A stretch of 64,000 nt of DNA from Methanocella_A sp963792125 (lineage in GTDB: Archaea > Halobacteriota > Methanocellia > Methanocellales > Methanocellaceae). The DNA lies in assembly GCA_963792125.1 (NCBI GenBank), contig CAWBVA010000011.1, positions 124,001 to 188,000 on the forward strand, in the 5' to 3' direction. Position 1 is the stretch's first letter. The number at the start of each line of letters is the position of its first letter. Of this stretch, positions 27,350-37,467 are shown one piece after another. A program made the translations under genes and the position numbers. The notes below the pieces were generated by a model. The model saw nothing but the letters and a program-made list of their open reading frames with translations, did no database searches and had not been told where the DNA came from.

Positions 27350-28039
27350 ATGGTTGGATTGAATAAGATACTTGCTACTATAGCGCTCACGGTGATCGTC
27401 CTGGCCTTCACGGCTCCGGCCCTGGCGCAGGGTATGCCTAAGGCATCTCCGACGATGATGCCTACAAAGATGCCTACAAAGATGCCCACAAAGATGCCCA
27501 TGGCATCTCCGACGATGATGCCCGGAAAGCAGGGCGGCATGATGCCTGTGCAGATGACGACATCCAGTAAAGACATGATGTCCACAATGCAGGGCATGAG
27601 CGACCTGAGCATGGCGATGTCGATGATGAAGGCCATGGGCGTTGACACGATGATGAAGCCGGGCCAACAGTATACAATGCTCGTCCCCAGTGACATGGCC
27701 TTACAGAAGATGGGCATGGACAAGACGAAGATGATGGATAAGATAAATATGATGAAGAAGGACAAGCAGATGGCCATGAACATAATGAAGGGCCACATGA
27801 TGGACCGCATGGTCATGCCATCCGACATGAAAGATGGCATGATGCTCACCATGATGAACGGGCAGACCATGAAAGTCAGCATGGCCAACGGCCAGATGAT
27901 GATCGACGGCGCCAAAGTCATGAAGGCTATCCAGACCAGCAACGGCATGATCTACGTCATCGACAACATACCCTCGTCGATGATGAGCATGATGCAGATG
28001 GGCGCAGGTCAGACGGGCATGGCACCGGCAAGCAGGTAA
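27350..28039 (+). CDS. Methionine-rich exported fasciclin (FAS1) protein
   Basis: 229 residues from ATG 27350, chosen because GGTGAT ends 3 bases upstream. Signal peptide NKILATIALTVIVLAFTAPA with cleavage after LAQ. A linker repeats KMPT three times (MPTKMPTKMPTKMP). The FAS1 domain then shows QQYTMLVPSDMALQKM and NGMIYVIDNIPSSMM, with GHMMDR in the H-box position. About 55 residues, roughly a quarter, are methionine. Such Met clusters can bind copper or be oxidation sinks (inference). FAS1 proteins mediate adhesion. Confidence 0.75.
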   Translation: MVGLNKILATIALTVIVLAFTAPALAQGMPKASPTMMPTKMPTKMPTKMPMASPTMMPGKQGGMMPVQMTTSSKDMMSTMQGMSDLSMAMSMMKAMGVDTMMKPGQQYTMLVPSDMALQKMGMDKTKMMDKINMMKKDKQMAMNIMKGHMMDRMVMPSDMKDGMMLTMMNGQTMKVSMANGQMMIDGAKVMKAIQTSNGMIYVIDNIPSSMMSMMQMGAGQTGMAPASR

Positions 28040-28043
28040 CCGG

Positions 28044-28067
28044 GGAGACTGTTGTCTCCTCCTTTTT
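28044..28067 (+). terminator. Terminator of the fasciclin gene
   Basis: GGAGAC...GTCTCC hairpin followed by TCCTTTTTTATT, right after the stop. Confidence 0.7.
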
Positions 28068-28165
28068 TATTACCTGGCCGTTCATTCTTACAGACGCCGG
28101 TAGTCATGTACGTCTGTGAAGACTGTTATCGGATAATTCACTAATGACAATTCGGCCGGGAAAAT

Positions 28166-28897
28166 TCATTCGTAGCCAGTGAAATCTTCCAGCCTGATTT
28201 TATCATCCGGCATGCCCAGCGCTTTCAGCTCCTTGCTCAGCGCCGCATTCATGCCCGGCGGCCCGCATATGTAGAAGACCCGCTCCTTAAAATCGGGTAT
28301 CTGCTGCCTTATCATATCCGAATTGATATGCCCCTTCAGCCCTTTCCAGTCCGGCTCCCGGGTCAGGACGTTCTTGATCTCGATGTTGCTATCCTGCTGT
28401 TCCATCTGCTCCAGCTCATCCCTGAAGACGATGTCTGCCCCGGTCTTGTTCGCATAGAGCATTTTCACGTCGGTCGGCAGCTTTTTGTCCGCAATGTAGC
28501 GGAACATGCTACGCAGCGGCGTGATGCCGATGCCTCCCGAGAGGAACCCAAGCTTCGGGTACTCGCCGGAGAACGTGAAGTCGCCATAAGGCCCCCAGAG
28601 CCGGAACCATTCGCCTCCCTTCATCTTATCGAGGGTCTGCGAATAAGGGCTGTCCGTGATCTTTTTAGTGAACATGAGATAATCCTCTGTCGGGCTGCTG
28701 GTGATGGTGAAGTGATGCATCTTGGTGACGCCTTCGATCTTGATGTTCACGTACATCCATTGCCCGGCCTTATATTCAAAACCCTCCGGCCTGTCAAAAA
28801 CAAAGCTCTTCACGTCCTGCGTGCGCGGGATTACCTTCTTAAGGCTCGTCTCAAAGTTCATTGTCTTTTGAGCGCTCATACTTTGTACGTTGTCCAT
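28166..28897 (-). CDS. FAD/NAD(P)-binding oxidoreductase, ferredoxin reductase-like
   Basis: About 243 residues of the FNR family. The FAD-binding motif HHFTITSSPTED lies in the N-terminal barrel and GFLSGGIGITPLRSMFRYI in the NAD(P) domain. VFYICGPPGMNAALSKEL and a C-terminal RLEDFTGYE close the protein. No 2Fe-2S domain is fused, so an electron partner is separate. ATG 28897 is chosen: the TATA box at 28933-28941 is too close to the ATG at 28930, and GGAGAT precedes 28897. Substrate unknown. Confidence 0.75.
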   Translation of the reverse strand: MDNVQSMSAQKTMNFETSLKKVIPRTQDVKSFVFDRPEGFEYKAGQWMYVNIKIEGVTKMHHFTITSSPTEDYLMFTKKITDSPYSQTLDKMKGGEWFRLWGPYGDFTFSGEYPKLGFLSGGIGITPLRSMFRYIADKKLPTDVKMLYANKTGADIVFRDELEQMEQQDSNIEIKNVLTREPDWKGLKGHINSDMIRQQIPDFKERVFYICGPPGMNAALSKELKALGMPDDKIRLEDFTGYE

Positions 28898-28932
28898 ATG
28901 ATCTCCGGCATATACCGGTCTGGTCTTCATGC

Positions 28933-28941
28933 CTATATAAC
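28933..28941 (-). promoter_or_regulatory. TATA box of the oxidoreductase gene
   Basis: GTTATATAGG on the minus strand; the predicted transcript start near 28910 supports the internal ATG at 28897. Confidence 0.5.
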
Positions 28942-28982
28942 TGACTTACGGAAAGGGCGCAATACCCGCCGTCGCTGGAAAG

Positions 28983-28992
28983 CTTTTATAAC
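28983..28992 (+). promoter_or_regulatory. TATA box of the topoisomerase VI operon
   Basis: CTTTTATAAC centred about 27 bases before ATG 29016, implying a leaderless top6B transcript. Confidence 0.5.
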
Positions 28993-29015
28993 GTTATGTC
29001 CTATTGTTATAGCGT

Positions 29016-30654
29016 ATGACCTCTGTCCCGGGTAACGAAAAAGCGCCGATCGCGGTGGAGCTCGCCAAAAAGCAGAAGGCGATCAGCGTCGCGGAGTTCT
29101 TCGAGAAGAACAGGCACATGCTCGGCTTCGATTCGTTGCCGCGCTGCCTGATTACCTGCATCAAGGAGGCCGTGGACAACTCGCTGGACGCTTGTGAGGA
29201 GTCGTCCATCCTGCCCGACATTTATATCCGGATACGTAAAGTGGACGAACGTTTCCTGACCATCGTGATCGAGGACAACGGCCCCGGCATCCAGAAAGAG
29301 GTGCTGCCCCGGGTGTTCGGCAAGCTGCTGTACGGCAGCCGTTTCCACGCAATCCGCCAGAGCCGCGGGCAGCAGGGCATTGGCATTTCGGCGGCCGTCC
29401 TCTACTCGCAATTGACCAGCGGCCGTCCGGTCCGCATCACCTCCAAGATCGACCCGCGTCTGCCCGCCTACATGTACGAGCTGAAGATCGACACCGAGAG
29501 CAACGAGCCGCGTATCGTCTCAGAGCGGGTGGACGAGTTCTTCACTTCCCGGGGGACAAGGATCGAGCTGGAGATGGAGGCGGCCTACGTGCGGGGCAAA
29601 CAGTCGGTGCTTGAGTACCTGCGCAACACGGCTATCGTGAACCCTCATGCCCGCATCACGCTGGTGGACCCATTCGGCGAGAAGACCACCTTCGAGCGGG
29701 CGTCCGACATTCTCCCGAAGCAGCCGGTGGAGATCAAGCCGCACCCGCGGGGCATCGAGCTGGGCACACTGCTCAAGATGCTGTCGGGCAGCGAGCACGA
29801 GAAGGTTTCCACCTTCCTGAACAGCGAGTTCGCCAAGGTCGGCGGCTACACAGCCGAGAACATACTCCGGGAGGCCAGCGTCGACCCGAAGATCGATCCC
29901 GCGGGAGCTGGCGAAGGATGTTGAGGCGGCAAAGCGACTGATCGCCGCGTTCCAGAAGATCAAGGTCATGGCGCCTCCGAAAGACTGCCTGTCGCCCATC
30001 ACCGAGGATTTGCTGAAAAAGGGTGTCGTGCAGAACCATAAAATAGATTTCATCGCTACTGCCTCCCGGCCGGTGAACGCGAGCCGGGGCAACCCGTTCC
30101 TGGTGGAGGCGCTGATCGCCTATGGCGGCGACATAGACCCTGAAGGCCGCATCGACATCGTGCGATTCGCCAACCGGGTGCCGCTCATGTACCAGCAGGG
30201 TGCGTGCGCGATCACGCACGCTATCGAGCGGGTCAACTGGAAGCACTATAACCTCGAGCAGTCCAAGAACGCCAAGCTGCCCAGCGGCCCGATCATGATC
30301 ATGGTACACATCGCCTCCACGAACGTGCCGTTCACCTCGGAGTCCAAGGACGCGGTGGCGGACATCCCCGAGATCATGGACGAGGTCGAGCTTGCCGTCC
30401 GGCAGGCGGCCCGGGACCTGAGCCGGTTCCTGTCCGAACAGCGTAAAGCGCTGGACGCCCGCAAGAAGATCAAGATTTTCGAGTGCTACACGAAAGAAGT
30501 TGCCCTGGCGCTGAAAGACCTGACAGGCCGCGACCCGAAGGTCGTCGAGGCGAAGTTCATGGACGTGCTGAACAAGAAGTACACGAAGTTCGTGGAAGAG
30601 CCCGCCGCGGAGCCTGTGGCGCCTCCCATGCCGGCGATAAAGGGAGGCGAGTGA
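29016..30654 (+). CDS. top6B: DNA topoisomerase VI subunit B, one frameshift
   Basis: ATPase subunit of the type IIB topoisomerase that relaxes and decatenates DNA. The GHKL motifs are visible: KEAVDNSLDAC (Mg-binding N), VIEDNGPGIQ and RQSRGQQGIGISAAVL. The frame breaks at about 29900-29910, where one extra C in GATCCCGCGGG moves the reading frame. Removing it restores DPRELAKDVEAAKRLI. The second part holds PKDCLSP and the transducer domain. Total about 545 residues. A real break would be lethal, so this is almost surely sequence error. Confidence 0.9.
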
Positions 30655-30655
30655 C

Positions 30656-31759
30656 ATGGCGAAAAAGAAGAGCGAGCAGATCGTCGCGAAACTGAAGTCC
30701 CTCGGCGAAGGAATTATCGACGACGTGGACGCCGGGAAGAACCCTGCCTTCGACATCAAGATGCGCGCGCTTAGCAACGTGAAGTTCGACGAGCAGACCG
30801 GCATCATCAAGCTCGGGGACGAGAAGCAGAAGCGCTACTACTTCAACGTAGGCCAGGCCAAGAAGTTCCTGCAGACGCTCCTGATCGCCAAGCAGATCAA
30901 GGTCCTGCTCGAGCAGGACCAGCCTGCGCTGTCCATCAGGCAGCTGTTCTACACCCTCAAGCATGACATCCCCGGCGCGAACGAGAATACGTTCGACGAG
31001 CAGGACGAGTCCGACCCGCTCATCGAGGACGTCGAGCTGATGACGGATGCATTGCGTGAGGAACTGAACCTGATCGCTACTCCGAACGGGGTACTCTCCG
31101 GCCCCCTGGTAGTCGAGGATAAAACGGGGGACGTCCTGGATTTCACCAAAATGGGCTCGGCCGGCGGCGCCATCCCTCCCATCGTGGAGGACGACTATTT
31201 CCACATCAAGGAGATGAGCGCCGATTATATCCTCGTCGTGGAAAAATACGCCGTATGGAACCTGCTGAACCAGAGCAAATACTGGAAGAAGAACAATTGT
31301 CTGCTGATGACTGGCAAAGGACAGCCTGCGCGTGCAGAGCGTCGGCTGCTGGCGCGGTTCGGCGAGGAATACGACATTCCCATCTACGTGTTCACCGATA
31401 TGGACCCGTGGGGATACTACATCTATTCGGTCTACAAGTACGGGTCGATCAACCTGGCCTTCTTCTCGGAAAAGGCGGCCTGCCCGCGCGCGAAGTACCT
31501 GGGACTGTCCGTCAAAGACGTGATGAACTTCGACATGCCCAAGAGTTCCTGGATCAAGCTGAATGACGAGGACTTCAAGCGCATCGAGGAGATATCGTCC
31601 TACTCGTGGTTCCAGAAGGAGCACTGGCAGAAAGAGCTGGCGGACCTGAAAAAGTTCGGCCACAAGATCGAGCAGGATGCGTTAGTGAGTAAATCGATCG
31701 AGTTCACGGCGAACAACTACCTGCCGGCAAAAATCGAGAACAAAGACTTCCTTGATTAA
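30656..31759 (+). CDS. top6A: DNA topoisomerase VI subunit A
   Basis: Intact 367-residue Spo11-like cleavage subunit. The catalytic tyrosine lies in IRQLFYTLKHD. The Toprim domain shows VVEKYAVWN (metal glutamate) and FTDMDPWGYYIYS (the DxD pair). It starts one base after the top6B stop, so the two are co-transcribed and produce the A2B2 enzyme. Ordinary length, no oddities. Confidence 0.93.
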   Translation: MAKKKSEQIVAKLKSLGEGIIDDVDAGKNPAFDIKMRALSNVKFDEQTGIIKLGDEKQKRYYFNVGQAKKFLQTLLIAKQIKVLLEQDQPALSIRQLFYTLKHDIPGANENTFDEQDESDPLIEDVELMTDALREELNLIATPNGVLSGPLVVEDKTGDVLDFTKMGSAGGAIPPIVEDDYFHIKEMSADYILVVEKYAVWNLLNQSKYWKKNNCLLMTGKGQPARAERRLLARFGEEYDIPIYVFTDMDPWGYYIYSVYKYGSINLAFFSEKAACPRAKYLGLSVKDVMNFDMPKSSWIKLNDEDFKRIEEISSYSWFQKEHWQKELADLKKFGHKIEQDALVSKSIEFTANNYLPAKIENKDFLD

Positions 31760-31843
31760 ATTTTGCATATGGCCCACGCACCATATTGTGCGTGCGGCTA
31801 TGAATTCGTTTATTGGCTTTTCTGGTTCCGGACTGTACGCCTG

Positions 31844-33322
31844 TCAGGTGTGCCTTTTCTTCAGCGGGAACTCGATGATCACGGCGTTCTGGCTCATATT
31901 ATGGCTGATTGTGCCATCGAGCTGTTCCGCCAGCATATTGACCAGTTGCCTGCTCATGTTGTCCGGCTCGCTGCCATCCGCACTGCTTAGACCTGCCGGG
32001 GCTGTTGTCGGCGTACGTAATGGTCATTTGTTCGACCCTCGCAGCCTGATGTGTATCTCGTCAGGCAGGTCTCCGCAAAAGCGCGCTTCAGGCTGTCAGT
32101 AATGATCTCGCTCATGATGAGCCCGCAGGGCACGACCACATCCGGCTCCAGCGCAATGCTGTCACCTTCGATGGATATCTTCACTTTCCCGGGCATGAGC
32201 CCGTTCGCATATACGAGATGTGCCCCGAGCTTTCCCAGGTAGTCCTTAAACTCGACCCTGGCTAAGTCGGCAGACCCGTATAGCTTCTCGTGGACCAGCG
32301 AGATGGTCTTGATGCGGCTCTGGCTTTCCCGGAGCAGCCTGACCGCTACGAAGTCGTCGGAGTAAGCCATCTGGAGACTGAGCAGGCTGGAGATGATCTG
32401 CAGGTTGTTCCTCACCCGGTGGTGGATTTCCTTGAGCAGCACCTCTTTTTCCTGCAGCGATGCCCTGATCTGCTCTTCCTTCTTCTTCTGTTCGGTGATG
32501 TCCACGACGATGCCCCGGAAGCCAGTGGGCTTTGCCGTTCCTGTATATGGGCTTTCGTGTTATGATGACTGGCAGCCGGCTGCCATCCTCGCGTATGAAC
32601 GTGTACTCATTGCCTGTCTGGCCACCATGCAGGAGACCGGCAATATTATCCAGGACTCTCGCACGGTCCTCGGGAGCTACCCGGTCGATGGCGTTGATGC
32701 CCCGGTCGAAGTCGTCTTGCGTTACGCCCATAATCGTGAATGCGCTGCGGTTCATATACGTGAGGTTGCCCTGCAGGTCCATCTCGAAGACTATCTGCGG
32801 GAGCGCGTCGGCCAGCTCTTTGTACCGCTCGTTGCTCTTCCTGATCATATCCTGCGCCCGCGTCTGCTCCGTGACATCCTCGAATGCGTAGAGGTTGCCG
32901 ATACTGGAGCCGTTCTCATAGCTGATGGGCGATGCGAAACGCCGGATAGTCCTGCCGTCCACGAGGCAGAGCTCGTGGACCGTAGGCGCCGGGGTGCTGA
33001 CGTCCGGCTGAGCGCAAGGGCTCAGGGTGGTAAGCTTGCCATCGATCTGTCTCACGATCTCCGGGCTGATGTCCTGGTTGTCGAGCGTGCCGACCTTCAT
33101 TTTTACGGCCAGGTGCCCGAAGCCCCAGATGTCGCAGAAGCGGTCGTTAAAATAGACGATTTTATCCGACCGGGCGTCCACCACGTAGAATCCCAGCGGT
33201 AACGTATCAGTGATCGCCTTGAGAAGGGCAGTGATCTCTGTCGAGCCCGTATATATGCCTGAAAAAGCATGCATCAGTGATATGCACTGACCGTCGTTGA
33301 TTGTGTCCCTTTCGTATGCCAT
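31844..33322 (-). CDS. PAS sensor histidine kinase (HisKA_2 type), frameshifted
   Basis: Cytoplasmic two-PAS kinase. PAS 1 spans about residues 30-150 (LPLGFYVVDARSDKIVYFND) and PAS 2 about 165-275 (ALPQIVFEMDLQGNLTYMNR). The HisKA_2 box LLKEIHHRVRNNLQIISSLL carries the phosphorylated histidine. The ATPase domain is in pieces (DVVVPCGLIMSEIITDSLKR; TITYADNSPGR; QLVNMLAEQLDGTI) and ends EFPLKKRHT. Frame breaks lie near 32520, 32040 and 31995. No response regulator is adjacent. Confidence 0.7.
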
Positions 33323-33596
33323 GTTGCTATCCGCCTGTCACATACCTTCGATGTCTGTTTTCGATACATATCCCCAACACTTCCGATATGCCAGGCGATT
33401 GATCGACCGATCAATTCCGGGCCACAGGGTATAATTGCATTTTAACCATATAAACATTGGCTGTTTCATAAATAATTACAAATTATTAATTCTTTTAAAA
33501 AATGAAAAATAATTTTGTGTTGATTAATATCAGCATTATCCTGCCAGGCAGCTCATTTTTGCTTATAGCCGTACAATGTCCGGCCTCGGCACCCGG

Positions 33597-34714
33597 TCAC
33601 GGCCCCCGATGCTGGTTCGCCATCCAGTCCACAGCCCGTGGCATCCATTCGTCGAACCTGTGGGGCGCACAGTGGCCGTCTTCCTGGTAAACCCACTCGT
33701 CCTGCTTCACGGCGCCTTCCTCGGCGATGATGAACAGGTCCTCGATCGGCACAATTGCGTCGTTTGACCCGTTGATGCTTAGCACAGGGATGTTGATGCG
33801 CCGCATATCCACGCATTTGAGGAGCGAGAAGTCGCCCAGGATACCCAGAGCTTTATCGAAGTCGCCGGGATCGTAGCCCATGGCGGACGACAGTGCCAGC
33901 TTGTAATAGCCCGGCAGCTTCTTCAGGTTCTCGTGGGAAAAGGTCCGGTGTACCGGCCCGCCACAGTTCACGCCGCCTTGAGCTCGGGACACGTGGCGGC
34001 TGAAGCCAGCGACCAGTACCCGCCGAACCCTGTGCCGATCATGCCTATCCTGCCCGGGTCGTCTCCTCTCCCTGCGAGATATTTGATGGCTTTCGCATAA
34101 ACGTCATTAGCCCCCGGCGGCTCCAGCTTCCACTCGCTCTCCCCGGTGCCTGGCATGTCAACGGACAGGCAGGCCATCCCGTCCCGGACGATCCGTGAGG
34201 CGATCGGGTGCATATCCTCCTTGGTCACGTCGGCGCCACCTGTAAGCAGGACCGCTTCAGGTCTCGTGATCTCTTCCTGCTGCCGTGGCTCATAGTAGTA
34301 GCCGACGATCTTCCTGTCGCCGAACGGTATCTCTTCCCTGCGGAAGGTGAACGGGAAAGTCCGATGCTGCCTCCATAAGGACTGCGCGCTGACGCTCGTA
34401 GGCTTTGCGCTTTACCGGCGTCTCGACAGACGGCATTTTCGCGATGCCGTAGTAGAGGACCGCCTTATCATAGAGATCGGCCTTCTCGGATCGCTGGTGC
34501 GGGCCGGCGATCGTGCTTGTCTCCATGAACCGATCGCCCTCTCGCGGAACCCGTTCGCCCATCCGTCACGGCTGTCAGTCTCGAACAGCGGACCACCGGA
34601 CCGGGCAGCTATCTCTCGCAAGCGTTTCCTGTCGGCGCCGCACGCCTCCCATATCGGAAACTTTTCAAAGTCCAGCCACTGCAACTCTTCCTCCGCGTTC
34701 CTGTCAGCCTGCAT
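33597..34714 (-). CDS. FrsA-like alpha/beta hydrolase, several frameshifts
   Basis: Pieces in order: LQWLDFEKFPIWEACGADRK, KADLYDKAVLYYGIAKMPSV, DMPGTGESEWKLEPPGANDV, MIGTGFGGYWSLASAATCPE, and the C-terminal INIPVLSINGSNDAIVPIED to EDGHCAPHRFDEWMP. Breaks lie near 34560, 34300, 34230 and 33970. Joined length about 370 residues. The elbow reads GTGFGG, without the usual serine, as in FrsA/DUF1100 proteins, so catalysis is uncertain although acid and histidine positions remain. Role unknown. Confidence 0.6.
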
Positions 34715-34904
34715 GATCGCACACCGGATACTAGTTCGGCGCGCCGGGCGTTATACTTTAACAATGGTTTTTTCGAACATTGGACACGGAGGGCACGCAA
34801 GGCCACAAAGGGCTGACAATCGGGCTATTACTGTCATCTCCGTGGCCTACCTGATTCGCCTCTTCAGTGCCCATATATACCTATACGTGAAAGTATTTTT
34901 ATCC

Positions 34905-35867
34905 ATGGCGTCAATCTTGTACCTCATGAGCGGGCTCCTCGAGAAATTCGGCAAAAATCGCCTAAGGTCACAGAATTGTCGCAACAATTCTGGTGCGAGC
35001 GTCAGGTGGTGCTCTCGCTGGAGTTCCCGCGGGAAGAGACTGAGCAGATGGCCAGCGGCTCGGAAATCCACAAGGGCCTGATGCTGGAGCTGGTCGACGA
35101 GGTCCCGGTCACGCTGCAGACCCCGGAGGACGAGGCTTATCTTTTAATGCTCAACATCCGCACCGGCCTGGAGCAGCTGCTGAAGGACGGTAAGACCAGG
35201 GAGCTGTATGTCTTCGGCCGAGTGGGAACGTTCCCTGTCGCAGGCATCATCGACGAGATATCGATGGACAACGGCGCGCTGACCCTCCTCGACCACAAGA
35301 CGCGTTCCCGGCCGACATTGCCCCCGCCGCCATCGTTCATGACCACTGAAGTGCAGGTGATGACCTACCGCAAGATGCTGGACGACCTGCGCCACGGGCG
35401 CTATACCTATGAGGACTTCCGTAAAGACCGCGGCCTCGGCGAGCCCGGAGAGATCAGCCCGGAGTTCAAAGCGCAACTGGAATCCGAGGGGCTCTACGAG
35501 GGCGTCTCCACAGAGGCGATAGCGCAGGACGTCTTCCGCAAATTCACGGAGCTGCCGGCTGTCTCCGACTACGTGATCATCCGCTACCTGCACCAGGGTT
35601 CAGGCGATCACATAGGCGACAAGGTCGTCCTTTACGATGCGGAGTACATCGGAGCAGAAGCTGACCCACGCACTGAAGCTATGGAACGGGGAGCGCGAGG
35701 CCTCCTGTGTGCAGGCACGGGAGCGATGGAAGTGCAACTACTGCGAGTACAAAGGCGTGCATTGCACCCTTGAGGTCTCCGGAGGCCTCTCTCGGAACCT
35801 CCGTGACCTCCAGAATCAGAAGTCCTTCCAGACGATCGCTTTCTTCGCCCAGTCCGTATCCGGGTAA
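34905..35867 (+). CDS. Exonuclease V-like RecB/Cas4-fold nuclease, two frameshifts
   Basis: Single-strand DNA exonuclease of the Exo5/Dem1 type. The N-terminal frame MASILYLMSGLLEKFGKNRL joins near 34960 to ELSQQFWCERQVVLSLEF, with GSEIHKG as the nuclease histidine. VAGIIDEIS and LTLLDHKTRSR are RecB motifs II and III (metal D and E/D-x-K). After a second break near 35640 comes ERWKCNYCEYKGVHC; these three cysteines plus the C of FWCE make the 4Fe-4S ligands. The tail after this is repeat-derived. It overlaps the thioredoxin gene tail-to-tail. Confidence 0.72.
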
Positions 35868-36396
35868 TTCTTCGTCAGGTACTCGTAGGCTGCTTTCAGT
35901 CTCTTCGGGTCCTTCGTTTTCTGGTACTCGGCCACACCACAATAATAAGCTGCCTCGGGCGCCGCCTCGGTCTTCGGGTCATTTTTGACTATCTTCTCGA
36001 AGCACTTATCAGCCTGCTCGTAGTCTTCTTTCCTGAGAGCGTACTTCCCCAGGCCCAGCGTCAGTTGTGCGATGAAGTCATCTTTGGGAAGGTATCCGAC
36101 GAAGCGATAGACCTCATTGCCATCCGGATCGGCGACGATGAATGTGGGCGTCCACTCCACGCCGTATTTTTTTACAAGGTCTTTCGACTTAGGCTCGCTC
36201 CACTCGAACATGCCCAGCGCAAATCTGTGTCCGGTATATTCGATGACATTATTGTCCGGCAGCGTTTTCTCCAGCATGGCCTTGCAGCCTGTGCAGTGTA
36301 CGGAATGGAAGAAAAGGAGGCTGGTTTCCCTGTCTTTTTAGCCACGTCCAGCACTTCGTTGTAATTGTCCATCCAGTTCAGCTTCAGTTCCATCAT
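35816..36396 (-). CDS. Thioredoxin-fold protein with TPR-like C-terminus, one frameshift
   Basis: The N-terminal frame MMELKLNWMDNYNEVLDVAK shifts near 36310-36320 to give LLFFHSVHCTGCKAMLEKTL with the CTGC redox motif. VEWTPTFIVADPDGNEVYRF is the cis-proline region of thioredoxin. From about residue 110 a TPR-like helical part follows (YEQADKCFEKIVKNDPKTEA, LKAAYEYLTKNYPDTDWAKK). No signal peptide, so cytoplasmic. Total about 190 residues. Partner unknown. Confidence 0.7.
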
Positions 36397-36502
36397 GACA
36401 GCTCATCCCTGCACGATATCTCTGATTTTTAGGTCAATAAATCCCGACCACCGATATCGCGTGAAATATTTATGATCGGCGCGCCTTCTCATAGTAGTTA
36501 CC

Positions 36503-37225
36503 ATGAGCGGCAAGTCAGCAAAGGCAAAGGCAGATGCGATTGTGCAGGACCTGCGCGGGCTGGAGAGCCCGAAGGACCGGGAAGGGATGGCCCGGTTCGG
36601 CATTAAAACCGATAAGGCTTTCGGCGTATCGATATACGTGCTGCGGAAGATGGCGAAGGATATCGGCACCGATCACGAGCTGGCCCTGGCGCTCTGGGAT
36701 ACGGGGTTCCACGAAGCCAGGCTCCTGGCGGGCATCGTCGACGACCCGGCGCAGGTCACTGAAGGGCAGATGGACCGGTGGGTAGCCGATTTCGACTCGT
36801 GGGACGTCTGCGACCAGACCTGCTCGAACCTGTTTGATCAGACGCCGTTGCCTATGCAGAAAGCCTTCGAATGGGCGGAGGACGAGCGAGAGTTCGTCAG
36901 GCGCGCCGGGTTCGTGATGATGGCGGCGCTGGCGGTCCATGACATTAAAGCCGATGACAGTGCGTTCGTCCAGTTCTTCCCGGTGATGAAGAAATATGCG
37001 ACCGACGACCGGAACTTCGTACGGAAGGCCGTCAACTGGGCGCTGCGCAACATCGGTAAACGCAACGTGGCCCTCAACGGGAAAGCCATCGAGGCGGCCC
37101 GGGAAATACAGGCGATCGGCTGCAAGTCCGCCCGGTGGATTGCTGCCGACGCGCTGCGGGAGCTGCAGAGCGATAAAGTGCAGCAGCGGCTGATCGCGAA
37201 GGCCCGTAAGACTAAAAACCGGTAG
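36503..37225 (+). CDS. DNA alkylation repair protein, AlkD-like HEAT repeats
   Basis: Intact 240-residue all-helical protein. The family blocks are visible: YVLRKMAKDIG, ARLLAGIVDDPAQV, FDSWDVCDQTCSNLF (the W-D-x-x-D-x-x-C region of the lesion-binding cleft) and FVRKAVNWALRNIGKRN. Related glycosylases remove positively charged alkylated bases; direct evidence for this branch is lacking. A TATA-like AAATATTTATG near 36465 gives a near-leaderless transcript. Confidence 0.78.
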   Translation: MSGKSAKAKADAIVQDLRGLESPKDREGMARFGIKTDKAFGVSIYVLRKMAKDIGTDHELALALWDTGFHEARLLAGIVDDPAQVTEGQMDRWVADFDSWDVCDQTCSNLFDQTPLPMQKAFEWAEDEREFVRRAGFVMMAALAVHDIKADDSAFVQFFPVMKKYATDDRNFVRKAVNWALRNIGKRNVALNGKAIEAAREIQAIGCKSARWIAADALRELQSDKVQQRLIAKARKTKNR

Positions 37226-37467
37226 CTGTGACTGTGTTTTACATGACATTTATGTATCAGTCGTCTCGAATTACATGATATTGTTAATATCGGTTGATTT
37301 TCGATTATTTTTCGTTTAATCGTTTATCTTACAGTCCAATTAATTTTTAATCGCTTACTAAGCTTTATTTTACGATAATATCTATAAATATACCTCTAAA
37401 TCCCACAGAAGAAAATATTTAACCTATTCTACTATGTCTACAGGTAGTAACTCTGGAGGAGTAAGCT

